Positions 46,701 to 60,462 of a stretch of 64,000 nucleotides of DNA are shown here, one piece after another (position 1 is the first letter of the stretch; each line of letters begins with the position of its first letter). This DNA comes from Smittia aterrima (taxonomy: Eukaryota > Arthropoda > Insecta > Diptera > Chironomidae): the NCBI GenBank assembly GCA_033063855.1, contig CP093829.1:18011537-18075536 (forward strand), in the 5' to 3' direction. The notes below the pieces were generated by a model. That model was not told the origin of the DNA. It searched no databases and saw only the letters and a program-made list of their open reading frames with translations. Both the position numbers and the translations under genes were made by a program.

Positions 46701-49099
46701 AGAGAATGAATTAAGTGAGCAGAAATATTTTAGGACGTTTGCGATGTGCCATGAATATAAAATATTACAACACTTCGCTCCCTTTCATTTCTTTCTTAAG
46801 GTGTTGAGCATTTTTATTGCCTCAGAAAGAGTCTTGGTGAGTGTAACATTTGTTCCCGCAATGCACGAGTTCATTATTCAAATGGCGACGGTGTAAGTGG
46901 AGCCGCAACAAGAGCTCGACAGCTGCCTTCTTACAATTAATGTAACTTTTCGTTGAATGAGGTTCACGATAGAATTCCAATGAATCGAAGAGTTCAAGAG
47001 TCGAGAAGTCAAAATGATCAGACGAAGGTGCGACACGTCTACCTTAAACTTTCTCTATGAATCGAACAGTGCCGCCTCCAAACCTTACCAAAGCAAACTC
47101 ATAAAATATCGAGTTGACTAAACAAATAAACCCGAGCTCACCGTTCGAAAACTTATTGGTCACGTTTAAAGCACACAAGTTCATATCAGAGAGAAACAAC
47201 ATGACGAAGGTATCGAGATGAAAAAAAGAAAAGCTCTCAAACGATGAATCGACAGAGAGAACGACCGGGAAACGGGGAAAAGGCGAAGTGTATAATTGAA
47301 CAAAAATAAACTCGAAAAGGTTTGTGTCGCATGCTTACCTGCAGGATGAAAAACAGCGCTCGAAGGAGGTTGAGGGAAGAGGAGGATATTAAATCAATTG
47401 TTTATTTTTCAATTGCTGTTCACCTCACCCTCGAGGGCTTTCAACGTTGGATTGCGAGCTAAGTCCACTTTTTAATTTCCTTTTTATTTTCACTATTGAA
47501 AAAGAGAAGTTTCATTCAAAATCGCCAAGGAAAAAAGCTTTTGAAGTGGACTCAGTACTTAACAATTTGTGTTTCCACCGTGAAAGCAAACGCTGCTGCT
47601 GAGGATAGAAAAAAAAGTTTCGAATAGCACATCAACACCGAAATTTTTGCTCAAGCTCTGATCAAATGAAAACGCTTCGAATAAAAAAAATAACAAAACT
47701 CTGTGCTGTGCAAAGCGCAGGAAGAATTTCCAATAACGTCGATCCACTGCACAACACACAAAGCATCTCGATGCATAAAAAAATTGCATTTTGAGGAAAA
47801 AGTTTCACGTTCAGACTAACAACTAACGTTTGAAATGCAAAAATAAAAGTTTTTCGATCATGTTTTGTGTTTTGACAAAAATAACCACACTCGCCACCCG
47901 AAACGAATCATTCGATATCGATACGAAATGTTTCCACCAAAAGAGTTTTAATCGTATTTTGTTTCACTTCGGACATGTTAATTATGTTTGTTGAATATTT
48001 TCGATTATTTGTGTTCAGAAGAAGGTTTTAATTAACGAAGTGCTCGGTATTTGTTTCATGTTAAAACATCAATTAATGTTTGTCAATTTTCATATTTCAA
48101 ATTATTTAATTCGGCCCAAGGATACTGTTGGAAAAAAGGTTTAAAGCATTTCTTAAATCGTAAACCTAGCTCTCAACGAGTTTCTTTATAAATTCCAACG
48201 ATAAAGAAAACTTTAGATTCTCTTTCATAAAACATTCTTTTATTTATTCCTCAATTCTTTTACTCTTTTCACCATAAAAATAAAACCAACTGAAAGGAAA
48301 ACGTCATTCCTGAACTTGCTTTGCTTTCATTCCTTTCTGTTCGCCTCTATCTTTAACTAATTTATACTTAATTTAAATACAATTCTTTGTCTGGCTTCTC
48401 TTTCAACTCACACATGACTGGAAAGTCTTTATGAGTCTTTGGAGAAGAAAAAATATTTACAGGAGAAGAAACGACTTTGTTTATTTTGTCAGGAATCAAT
48501 TCTTCAATTCGGTCACGTTCTCAATGAAATTTCCTGTTTTTAGATTGAGCTTTCATTAAGCTTTTAAAAAGCTTTTCAATTTCAAACTAATTCTGACGCA
48601 ACTTCTAAACTCTGCATTACTTTAATTTACTTTATTTCTTCTTTTCTTCTTAATTTGTTATCGGCTTAGAAAATTCGATTCTCAGACACGGCGAATTTTG
48701 TTTTTCTTTCAAGCAATTTTCTTCTTCCCAAAGTTCAACATTACGAGAATATTTCTTCTCTGTGACTAAACAAGTCGTCGAAAACAAATCATGATCGTGA
48801 AATTGAAAACTCAAACTTTTTCTTCTTCATTTTCTATCTTCAAAGTCGATGATTTTTTTTTGTCGGGAGAAAACAAACTTTATCTGTAATATTTTTCATG
48901 TTTTTTCCTTCCTTGTTGGCTCAATAAATATTTACAGATAAGCATCGAAGACGAACGAATATAAACTCCTTTTGCCCTCCTCATCCATCGATGGCAATGA
49001 TTGTTGAATAGTCATACGAAGCAAGTCATCGATACATGCCGATAAAGTCGAAGATGATGCTCGGAAAGATGCTTTTCAGCTTTCTTCGTATTAATGCGA
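40790..49099. other. About 8.3 kb without a recognisable gene
   Basis: It lies upstream of cubilin and downstream of beat, both on the minus strand, so it should hold the cubilin promoter at its left and the beat 3' UTR at its right. The only open frame with any appeal is 45051-45413 (+), 120 aa with a signal-like N-terminus, discussed under findings. The rest shows A/T runs and no known motif, RNA gene or transposon end. Confidence 0.5.
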
Positions 49100-52000
49100 T
49101 CACGATGAGTTGAGACTTGTAAGAGCGTAATTGAATTTGAAGAGATAATTGAAGAGGAGAAGTGATGTGGAAATTGTTAAAACGACTAACGATGAATGAC
49201 ACGTTGGCATTGAACCAGCGGCGTTCAGAGACGATGCGTCGCCTACGCCGAAGAGAGGTGAAAAGAAATCTTTCAAATTAATTAGAAACAGTCGTCATGA
49301 GATGAAAGGTTGAGGCAAAATCTTTTTGGATTCGAAATTAAACTTCTAAAAGCTTGCTCTTGTCAAATCCAGAATCCAAAAATCTTCCAATCAAATGAAA
49401 AGGTGAAAAAGAGATGAGATTACAAGTTCTTTTACCTTTTATGTTTGTGTAGTACGTCTCCTTGTTATCGATTTCATTATCATCCGGATCGTAAGGATAA
49501 GGTAAACCTATGTTGGGATTATTGTGGCTTGAGGACGCCGCTTGAACGACTCGAGGTCTTTCTTCTTCAATGAAGCGTTCGTTGGACTGTTGATAAACCT
49601 CATGCATGCGAGCAATGCATTTCAGCTAAAGACGAGAAGAATTTGTAGCAATTAACTTAATTCCGCAATTTTCACTTAAATTTAATTAATTTAAGTTGCT
49701 GCTAGCTAATCCACACCCGGGACAATTTGATTTGAGTGTGAGGCTGACGGGAAAACTTAAACAAATGGCGAAAGTATTTTCGTCTTGCTCTAAAAGGCTA
49801 CTCTCGTACCAGTTGCGGGAGAGAAAAACTTTCCCATTCAATTAATTTAACACGAAATGAGTTGCTGGTTGGTGTGGATGAAGGGAAAAGGAGAAAGAGG
49901 CGAAAACCCACAACAACATGAACAAAAGGAAACACAATTTTTTCTTACCTTAAGTCGTCCATTTATGAAATGCTGACTGCTCACGACGAAGTGTAGGCCC
50001 AGCACTGAAATCTCCAAATCATTTTTACTACTTTTTATTGGCTTATGCGGTCGAACAAGAGGAGGATTAGCCTGGAAACGAGAGAAAAAGGATCAAACAT
50101 TCGATCATTGTTAGTCAAAGTTTTCAAGCAATTTCTCTCCGTGATGATCGTCGCTTTTCGTTTGGCTTAGAGTAGTAAGCCGATTAAGAATGTAATTAAT
50201 AATTAACATTTTGATTATGATTCAGATTGCTTTGTTCTATTTGCGTGGCAACCTTTCGAGGTTGCTGTAAGCAGAAAACTCCTTTCTTTAAGCTTCAAGG
50301 CTGCTTTTATCAGAGCACGAAGTAGTTTCCCTACTAAGCTCACCGGAAAGATAAATATTTGCTCACGTGTGTAATAAGCAGATTAAGATTCCATTTTGTC
50401 ATAACATGTGTAAGAGATAAGTTTCTGATCAGCTTTCACCTCATTTTATGTGGAAATTTTGCGAGCGAGAAAAAAACTTGTTTTTCTTCCAGCTTTTCCT
50501 TCTCAGGAAAACATTTATTCATGAAACCTCTCCCGAGTTTAACAGAAATAAAAGGAAGAAATACGAGTCTCAAGTCTAATGCAAGGAATTTTAAATTGAA
50601 AGCAATTACGAAATTTCTGAATACATTTTTTTTTTCTTCGTTGTTGCTCGTACAACTATGAATACGGGAAATATGAATGAATGGCTGAAAGAATTCCGTT
50701 GCTGGCTGGAAAAAAGCGAGGAACATTAAATATTAGTGGATTTCCATAAAAAGCAAATTCATTTTCAGTTACAAAACCAAATTCATCTCGAGATGATTAA
50801 TCGATGGTAAAAAGTATTTCGAGATATTCGCTAATGTCTCCATTGCATAAAGCTCAAGCTTCGAGAATCGCATAATTATTGCGCTCCAAGCATTAGCTTT
50901 GTTTGCAGTAAAAAAGCGGAAAATTCCTTTTTGAAATCCAAAGGAGAATTCATCTCTTCAAAATTATGCTTATTCCTCGATTGAAATATCATTTGATTGA
51001 TTGCGATTCACTCGAGCATATCGACAATAATGAGCTCTCAAAACTTCCTCAAGACTTGACTCGAGACTCGATTGGTAATTTTCATTGCGAACTTGAGTGG
51101 TCGGGTAAGTGAAAACCTCTCTCTCCTCTCATTAAACACAATGAATGGCACAAAAAAAAAACTTCCATGCATTGTTTGAGTTTCGTTATTATCAGATCGT
51201 TAATTTCGCATAGCATGAGTTTTCTGCCAGCGCAAAATGTAGAGCCGCAAAATGATTAAGCAGAAAATTTTTCGTCGTCAACATGGCCAAAGGAATGGGA
51301 TTGTAAACTACAACTATGATGAATGCATAAATTTTCCGCTAGTTTGAACATGAAAAATGAGAGAGAGAAATTGCGAGAGAACTTTCCTCCTGACAACGAC
51401 GACAAGAAGTCAAAACATTTTCACTCACAATAACGTCGTTAATAGTCCATGTCAAATTGGCCGCGGGTCTGCTGTATTTTGATGTGCAGTTACCGCGAAC
51501 GATATCGTTGACTTTGTACCTCGATCGAATCCCGTGGATCACTGGCGCGCTCATTGGCACTTCTGTGGAAATAACATGAGAGAAAAAAAAATGTTTTAAA
51601 AATGTTTTCACATCATTGGACACAAAGGACATTGGGATGAAATGCCAGGCCGACTAGCTAAATATACCTCGTGCATTCCGCTCAACGAAAATGGATTAAA
51701 AACTTTTATATTTTTCACAATTTGCGGAAGCAGCCAAAAGTAGATACAAAGCCAGGAAAAACTGTTATTTATTTATCCAATGTTATTGTTTTTAACGAAG
51801 CATGAAAGCTCGTAGAACTTTTCATTCTACGCTCTGCCGCAAAAAAATAAACAGGAAAATGTTTTTCATTCCTGCACTCCACTGTTGATGCCGAAGGGGA
51901 AAAGGGAGAGATAGATCGCAAAGTGGAGAGAGAAATTGTTTTCAAAGCCCGCATTTCATTAAAAGAAACATGAAAAAAAAACTTTCACATGATAAATAAA

Positions 52001-55000
52001 AACTTGCGATCCTTTGCATTTAATGACAAATAAACTCTTCGTTTTCAGTCTTCCATGTCAGCGATTCTGAGTTTCGTAATTACGGAGCCCTTAATTTCCT
52101 TTGAGTTTAAACTTACCGACTACTTCCATGTCGCCTGACACGATCATCGTGTGGAATGAGGGAAAGTCAGCTGAGACTTCACAGGAGAACTTCGCGGATG
52201 TAAGAGGCGACACATTCGATAGCACCAACTGAGTTTCATTCGATGCATTTTGCTGGAAACAGTAAAAATATAGTGTCAACGAGCTTGTTTAAACACTCAA
52301 CTTCACTTAAAGCCTTAAGCTGAAGGCACTCACCACAACGTGGACTCCTGTGGCAGAAAAAATCTTCATCGCCGGATTTTCCTTGGGCGAGTAACGGTAG
52401 AACTCTCTTCTGCCTTTGTACCATTTAACTGAGTATAAACTATCGCCTTCCATATCATAATAGCAGTTGAGGACGACATTATCTGATTTGCGGACAGCAC
52501 TTGGAATTTTTACTCGGACATCTCGAAGCGACGAGATTACTGGAAAGAAAAATGTAAAAGAGAGAATTTAATGCAAGGAAGATGAGGAATAACTTTCATT
52601 CTCTCTGAATCATCAGACATTTTAGCGGATTCACCCACAAAGCTTGTGCAGTTCGCATGAAACTGAAAGAAGTGGTTTCAACAAAAGACAAAAGCATTTG
52701 TTTGCAATAGTTGCAGCGTGTTCGTCAGTCATTTTCATGGAAGAATTCACTATGACAAAAGCAAGAGCACAATGTTTAGCAGAAGAAGGCAAAGCTAAGA
52801 TGTGTCATGACAAACCGAAAGATTTCTTTGTGACATTCGTTCTTTTCAATATAGAAAGCTCAAAAGAAAAGCTCTTTGAATAGGCTGCTTTTGTTGCCGG
52901 TTTTCTTTGCATTCTACTTGACTTTTCAACAGTTGGCAATGTGCATTAGCTGATTGCAACAGCAATTTCTCATGTAAATGCTTCCCGGGTATAGCTTATG
53001 CCCTTTCTCATTCGTTTGTTTGTCTCACAAAGGATTCAACGAGACGAAAAACTTGGAGAGTACTTTAATCTTTTGACTGCAGCGGAATCACTCTTCAGCG
53101 AGTATCATCATAAATCTTAATTCGCTCACTGCAAAACTCAGTTTAATTCACTGTCGGGGCTTATGAAATCGTCTGCATAATAACCAAACATTTTTTCCAT
53201 TATCGTTACGAAATAAAAAACTTTTCAAATAAATTTTCCCTTCAGATCTTTCTTTCTCCTCTCCTCCGCATTAAGAAGCATCGAGAAAACTTTACAAATT
53301 TCTTTGATTCAACCCCGAACATTTTTTCTCTCTGCTCGTTCATTTCTTTTCTTAATTTAATGGGTTTCGGCAAAATCTCTTCGGTTGAATTTCTTTAATA
53401 AAATAAAAGCCAAAAAAAGGGGTCAGAGAGCTCGACCAGGATACGATGAGCATGAGGGTCGATTGACGACTTCTCACTTCCTTCGACTCTCAAAGTCATG
53501 CGTGCAGGGAGAGTTAAAACAAATTTGAATAAACTTTGGTACACAATTTGTCACCCGAACATTCGTAAGCTCATCGAACATTTATTTTAATTATGCACCA
53601 CTTCGTTTGACTTCTCCTGTCGCACGAGGGAGACTCCGAATATTTATGGACCATTTAAAGGACGAGCGAGACATTTTGGGTGTGCATGAGTCACCAACGA
53701 TTCTTTCGTCGACTACATTCGAATCTTTTTCTCTGTCTAGAGTCGCTTTAAATTGAATGTAGTTCATGAACGAGCCTTTTTCACAAGAATTGCTCCTTCG
53801 ACGACATCATCTTCGTTTCTCTATTAATTTCCTACTCGTTTAAATTAAATGTTAATGTGAATTATTGTTCACGAGGAAAAATAATGTTTCTATGTCGTTG
53901 GAGTTCGAGAAGAGGAAGCGGAAAAACAGCAGCAGCAGAAATAAAGTTTTATCATCAATTACGACACTCGAACAACAAAAGCGGAAAAGAAACTGCAGCG
54001 GAGAATTTATCGAAGCGCATTCTAAGAGCAAAGCTTTGCGGAATAATTCCGGCGCGTTCGTTCGAACGATTTAATAATTGTCAAGTGAAAAACTCGATGC
54101 ATTAATCTTTTTTACGTTTCCATGATTAATGATCTCTAATTACATCTCTCTGGGTATTTAAATTAACATTCACACATTACATTCATTCATAAGTCTTAGA
54201 TTAAATGAATAGAATGACAGGCATGAGTTAAATGTTTTGTTTATTTTATTTAATGAAAACGATTCCTTGTTGATGAAGTTTACTTCTACCTTTCTCTCTT
54301 TGCTTTGCTGTTGACAGAGAAATTCTTTTTCCACTTTAAATTTTGATGCAAATAGCTTTTGAAAAGTTCCTAATGCAAATTGTAGGAAAGTTGAGATGAA
54401 TAAAATTCTTCTACAGATTTGCAAGTCGAGATAGTTTTGTTATTAATGAATCTTGTAAGCAAAAGCTAATTGCAGAGGAACGAGCTCCGGAATGATGGAA
54501 ATTGCAATTTCCCGTTTGACTTGCCACAAGATCTAACGAGCACAGTGTCTCTTTTAACATCATCAAGTCTTTAAGTTCATCATTGAAATGAGATTAAACG
54601 ATCAGAGTTTACAGCTTCGGCTATTTCCCTTCATATAACTTTTGTCTTCTCTCGCATTCATTTTATGATTTCTTCCGATCTATACGAACATTCATTTTCA
54701 ATCTACGTTAATGGAAACTCGCATCGAATGAGAACATTAAATTAAGTCGCAAAATCAACTTGATGTGAGGAAAAAGGAGAGGGAGAGGGAGAGATGTCTA
54801 ATGAAGATGACGATCAGGATTGTAAACATAAAACAGCAACGACACATCTACACAAAGTCTCGCAGATAAATCAATTTAATGTGAATGTGGCTTGCTGGCA
54901 ACATTAAATAAAATATGCCTCATTTAAGCGATGCTCACTCTGGCTTCGCCTTATGTCAGTGATTTCAACACCAACGCCTTTCAGATGAGCATGTGCTTCC

Positions 55001-58000
55001 TTTTGATTTATCTTCATGATGAAAAATCTTTGACTTTAAAAAAAGTCAACGTGTGCTTCGCTACCGATGTTTTACGATGAAACATAAAACGAGCATCATC
55101 TGATTTATTGGATCTTGGAGTTCGGGGAAGAAATCTCGATTTACAATTCCTCATCTTTCTCCATAAGTTCAAAGTTGCGAGCAACCCAAAGCTCTTTTCT
55201 CTTTCATTTCGAGCAGAGCTAATAATAAAATGATTTTCCAGGGAAAATGTCGTCATCTTGAATGTCGTGGCTTGAAGAAGAACAGCTTGAGTGGCTTATT
55301 TTAACCGCGATGCTTATTTCAACCGAAAACTTCTATTTTTGATGAAATTTATCTTGAATTGATATCATTTTGCATGTGGCGTCTTCATTTCACGGTTGAG
55401 CTAAAGTTTAATTCTAAATAAATTCGCGTATTTCGAATAAAAATCTGTTTTGAGTTTATTATCGATGCTTCGTGAGTCTGTGTTCTTGCTTTCAACCTCT
55501 TCAAGTTTAACTTTGCAAATTTATGCTTTTCTTGACTCTTCTTCCTTTTTTCATTTTTCTTCTTTTTCTTTCTTACGGCACGTTGCATGTCTCGAGCTCG
55601 AAGCGACACGGAGAAAGGAAGCTCGTTGTTGTTTGCTTGTGAAAGTCAAATGTTTTGAAATGCTTAAACATGTTTTCACAACCGTCGATAGCATCTCGAC
55701 AATGGTTTATTTTTCAAGTATCTTGGATCGATCATAACTGCACTGGTTGCATTAGTCAAGAGCCTTAAGCAGCTTTTCCCTTTAAATTCTCAGACTATTG
55801 AATGTTCCAATTTCAATTAATTCCTTGTCAAGACGACGACGAAACATACACGATCCTCAACAAGTAATACGAGATTTACTGTGAAGCTTAAGTTTTTGAA
55901 TGTTCTCTATCTCTCCTGATGGCTTGAAGTCAAAGCCCAAAGGTAAAGGTTGTCTTTGATCGAGACGTAAACAGAAATTGATTTTAGTTTTTCGTTCCTT
56001 TCTCTAATTAAAACTGTTCAAAGGAAATTTCATCAATAATCGGATCGAAAATTTTGAGTTTCCATGACAGCTGAGTACTTAATATTTTGATAAGCGGATT
56101 CGAGGAAATCGTCTTATTGTTCAATTTGTGCATTTGATAGTTTCGTAGAAAAATTAAAGAGCTCTCAATGTCTCGATCAAAATGCATTAAAGTGAAACAA
56201 CTTCGAAAGTAAAGTCACAGATTTCATGATTTTTTTTTCAAAGAATCGCAAACAATAATAAAGCGATTTCTTTTTCATTTCAAATGAAAACATTTTATTG
56301 CTTTCTTGAGATGAGAACTATTGTTGTCAAAAAAGAAGCTTATTTGTTTGTATCTCGAGATCTTGATTATTCGCTGTCTCATCCTTTCTCTCACGGGCAT
56401 ATCACGCGTTCTCGCTACAATACAAAAATGCAATAACGCAGAACAGTCAAATCATAAAGTTTTTATTGTTATGGCGCTCTTCAAATGAAAGAAAGCGAAT
56501 GCACCGAAATGCACATAAAACTTTCCATTGAAATTGAGTGGAAATTCGCTTTGGAGAGGAAATGAACGCTCAACAGAAACTGAAAATAGCAAAAGTTATG
56601 AAATTTAATTATTTTTTGTCGTGTAGGGAATAAGAGAGTTGAGCGAGTCGAGAGAGAGAATAAAAAACAAACAAAAGCTGTTTCGAACAATTTTTTTACA
56701 GTTTTCATTTTCCCTTTTGATATTTTGCTCAATGAACGTTTCACAATTGCTTGAGTTAATGACTTGCCATATCTTTATTTCTCAGATTTAAAATTTACAA
56801 CGTAATTAAGCGAAAAGCCAACTATCGTGTTATATCAAGCATCCGCAGACCTTTTTCCCTTCTCGACTCGCTCCAAAGAGGACGAGAGTGATTTTCATAT
56901 TTAACGACTTTTCTGCCAAATTTTTTTCTGCCAAAATAAAAACAAAAAATCTGTGCAAGCAGCAACAAATATAAAAAGTTGAAACTTTAAAAAAAAAACA
57001 AAGCGAGGAGAGAGAAATCCTCAACAAAAAGTCATAAAAAAGCTTTCCGCGAGGAGAACATAAGAAAAATGTTTATTGCAGCGTCTTGCGTCTCTTGAAG
57101 ACGAGCAGGAGATCGAGTCGAGTAGCAGCGGAGAAGTTTCAGCTCCGACATACATTTATAACCATTTATTTTTATGAAACCCATGAGTATAATTTACATA
57201 TTATTTTTATTTTCACTTTAAAGCGAATAAAAGCTCAGCCGAGGCATTAGGCATATTGCTTGCGAGGAGAGATGAGCGCGAGAGTCTCAGGAGGAGATTC
57301 TGCTCGTCAGCGAACGCGGAAGTTCTTAACTTTTTATCTGCAAGGCCTGAGGAGGCAGTCACATTGTTGTGTAAGCTCCCGATGGGAGGTCGACGACTTC
57401 CTGCTTGATGAGAAGTTGAAAAGGTGACGCTCGAGAAAGTTTCCGACTGGGAATGTGGGCGATGGAATGAATCTCGCTTTAACATCACTCGCTTATATCT
57501 CAATAAAGAAATTTTTCATTCTGCGAAATATTCTAAAGCGAAAGAAAAACTTCACCGGGTGTTTGAAAGCAAAGTAAGTAATTTTATTCAATTCAAATGT
57601 ATCTGAAGCTCGCTCTCTATCTCGAAGCTTGTTTTCTTTTCTTTCAAGTCATGTTCTCTCATTTTCCTTTCACATTCGCCTTGAGAAGCGCCTCTCGCCA
57701 AAGTTAAACAGTTCATATTCAAATGAATGTCTTAATAAAAGCTCAAATCCCCAAGCCATTAACCAACGTCGGGCTCAAACGGATGGAAAACACAAAGCGA
57801 GACGAAAATATTATGAATGCGATTATTATTTAAATCTCTTTCTTGCCTTTTCCTTTTGGAGGGCTCGGGAGAGCACAAACAACCCCAAACACACGAATTA
57901 AATTTAATGTAATAAATAAAATTAAATTCTATTAAGGGAATTCGCGAGGAATTCTCGCGCGCGCATCGCGGAAATAAAATTCTCGAGCAGTTGATGAGAA

Positions 58001-60462
58001 AGCCGGGAGATCTTGAGAAGAAGTTGACGCATTCGCGTAAATATTTCATTACTCGAATTAAGTACAGTCGAAAGATCTCACTCAAAATTCCGTTGTGGGC
58101 GATGTCGGGATGGAAACGTTTCACTTTCCTTTCTCAGATTTTCTTAAGATTGTTGCTGATGACTTTTAAAAAGAAACCTTTGAGCAATTGACTTTCTTTC
58201 GGTTCGCGGGACGAAAACAAAATTTCACTCAGGAAATGTTTTCTTTCCCCCACATTTGCTTTTAATTTTTATCCACGTCGTTTCGTATTCCGAAGGTAAT
58301 TAAATATTAAATTGAAATCGGAAAGCTCGAAAATAAGACCACGAACGTCTAAGAAAAATCAATGTTCGTGGTTCATTAAATGAGCTTAAAGTCAACGTCC
58401 TGGATGTTAACTTGATGAAATGTTAAATCGGAGATTGAAGTATTTTTAAGATTTTCAACCATTAACGAAAATAAACCTTTTCATTTCGATTACGTGACTT
58501 GCGATCCACTGAAGGTGAAGTCTCTTGAATCGAAGAGCTTTGTGACATTTACTTTCTTTGCTCATGAATATTGAGCAATCTCGTTAAAGCAACAAATTCG
58601 TTGTTTTCATTCATCGCGACAACTCGAGACAATTGAAAAGCAAATGAAATTTACACGCGACTTAGGCGGCCAGAAACTATTTTTAGAATGAACTGACTAG
58701 GAGTTAAATATTCCTAATTTATTAGGGAAACTTTGTGTTTTTCTCTTTTTCAAGGCAAACTCCCGCCCAACCAAATGTCGCTCGTCGTAGCCCAAGTGCT
58801 ATAATCAAATTCGAAACTTCCAAAACGTGTGCAAACGACGAGTGACTTAAGTGAAAAACTTTTATTTCCTCTAATCTAAATGTAATCGAAAAGTTTAAAT
58901 GCTATTTAAGTTTCAACTTTAAACCGAATTGAGACGTGATTAACTACAACTTGAATTGGAATTTAAAGATGAAAAGGAATCTAAAAGAGGAAATTTGATG
59001 AAAAGAAAGTTTCCATTTCAAATTCTCCTTCAACTTTTTAATCTGCTTCGTAATTATTAATTTCCTTGCACAACTTGAGACGGGAAAAAAAAATAAGTCG
59101 CCAATAAAGTTTCAACGAGAATCATCAGGCGATAGAAGAGAATTTAATTGGGTGACGAGACATAGTCAATCTTATCAGAAATGTTTTCGCTTGTGCATAA
59201 ATAAATTTGCGCGAATTAAAAATTTTAAGATGAGAAAAAGAATCAAATTTGACCTTTGAGCTTTGAAGTTTTATTTTCAGGTTTTTGTCAATAAAGTCTG
59301 AGAGATCTTTTGATCTTTCAAATTTCGTTACACTTTGTGCTCTTTCCAACGGTTAATTCAATTAACTTTTAATTATTTTTCATTCAAAATAATTAAAAGC
59401 TACCGAAAAAAAATGAGCGAGACGTCGAACGTGATGAAACACATAAGCCAATTAGACGTCTCGTTGCTTGGGTGAGTCAGAAGACGATGACAAAGAACAA
59501 GAAAAATTCTTCTGAGATCATCGTTCGAGTAAGAAATTGAATCAAATTGGTGATTTGGGTCGAAAGATTAGCTAATACTTTTGTTTGAATTTTCCATCTC
59601 TCTCTCGTTCAACAATTAAAGTTCTCGTGAGGAATATTGCCAGGCGTCTATGGCTATCACAATGGCATAAACAATTTTTTTGTCGAGACATAAAAAAAAA
59701 TCAGCATCAAGCGATTTCCTCAGAAAATTGACATGGAAACACTTTTCTCTCTAGCACCGAGCAAACTTTTTCCTTTTTTTTCGTCGCATTTGCATGGAAA
59801 ATTTAGCGACAATGATGTTATTTTGAATGCTTGAGCTTGGACGTGCTCTGCAAGTCGAACGGATGGACGGGAAAGCAGCAAGCATCACTTGACTCTTCAG
59901 CAGAGCTAACAGAAGAGCTATAACCAAACATGAACTTCGTCCACTGTTTCATGCTGCGAATGGAATTCTATTAAAGGAAACTTTTTTTTCACGAACTTTG
60001 CTCTCCGCTCTCGATTAAATTTCAAATTGTTTAAAAATTTCATTTTATTTTCGCTTTAAATGCAAACTTTTCTCGACTTCGCAACATTTGAGAATCGTAA
60101 TTTGAGATCGTTCCGAGGAAGAAGGAGGAGGTTGAAGCATTTTCAGTTGATGAAATATTGCAAGCGAATAACTCACACTGAGAAGTGAGGAAAGAGTGTT
60201 TTTAATGGGCTGAGAGCTGCTGGAATCCGCTCAAACTTTTACTAATCACTGCATGTCACAGCCGAGACCGAACAGAGAAGAGGAAGTTTGTCAAAGCAAA
60301 TTCCTCTTTTTTTTCAACTGCAGCTTTGCCTTTTCACTCAATTAACCGAAACTCATGCTCGAGTCATTAAATCAAATGAGCAGCTTAATTATTGTCGTTA
60401 GCTCATGTTGCTGACTTACCGGGAATGAGAAGTAAAAGTGTTATCAATATGCTGGTATCCAT
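49100..60462 (-). CDS. beat: Beaten path (beat) family immunoglobulin protein, probably GPI-anchored
   Basis: Exons: 60420-60462, 52334-52539, 52117-52252, 51429-51562, 49949-50071, 49436-49625, 49100-49242; 324 aa. Exon 1 encodes MDTSILITLLLLIP and joins in phase to VISSLRDVRV, making a signal peptide of about 18 residues. The first Ig domain has the beat signature GDSLYSVKWYKGRREFYRYS, KENPAMKIF and CEVSADFPSFHT. A second Ig-like domain has Cys in RGNCTSKY and in LKLKCIARM. The C-terminus (DASSLNAAGS then LVVLTISTSLLLFNYLF) looks like a GPI-attachment signal, with a likely omega site near residues 287-288. Beat proteins are neuronal surface or secreted ligands that bind Side-family receptors and control axon defasciculation and synaptic matching. 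Which beat subfamily this belongs to cannot be settled here. Introns are long (7.9 kb, 1.36 kb, 0.55 kb, 0.32 kb), in contrast to the compact genes at the left. Confidence 0.93.
50072..51428 (-). other. beat intron 4
   Basis: An intron of 1357 bases with GT donor and AG acceptor flanking exons that read WTINDVI and ANPPLVRPHK. Apart from short chance frames I see nothing in it. Confidence 0.7.
52540..60419 (-). other. beat intron 1, 7.9 kb
   Basis: Donor GTAAG after CCCG at 60420 and an acceptor before TAATCTCG at 52539. No gene is recognised in either strand. It holds purine-rich tracts (54774-54795), a CpG-rich small hairpin near 57944-57960 and many AAAACTTTT-like words. First introns of neuronal guidance genes often carry enhancers, so cis-regulatory content is plausible but not shown. 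Confidence 0.6.

Noticed and set aside
49195..49260. tRNA-like GGTTCAATGCC stretch on the minus strand
   Set aside because: The T-arm stem has a mismatch and the B box deviates from consensus. The same bases are the last coding exon of beat, in phase with the exon before it.
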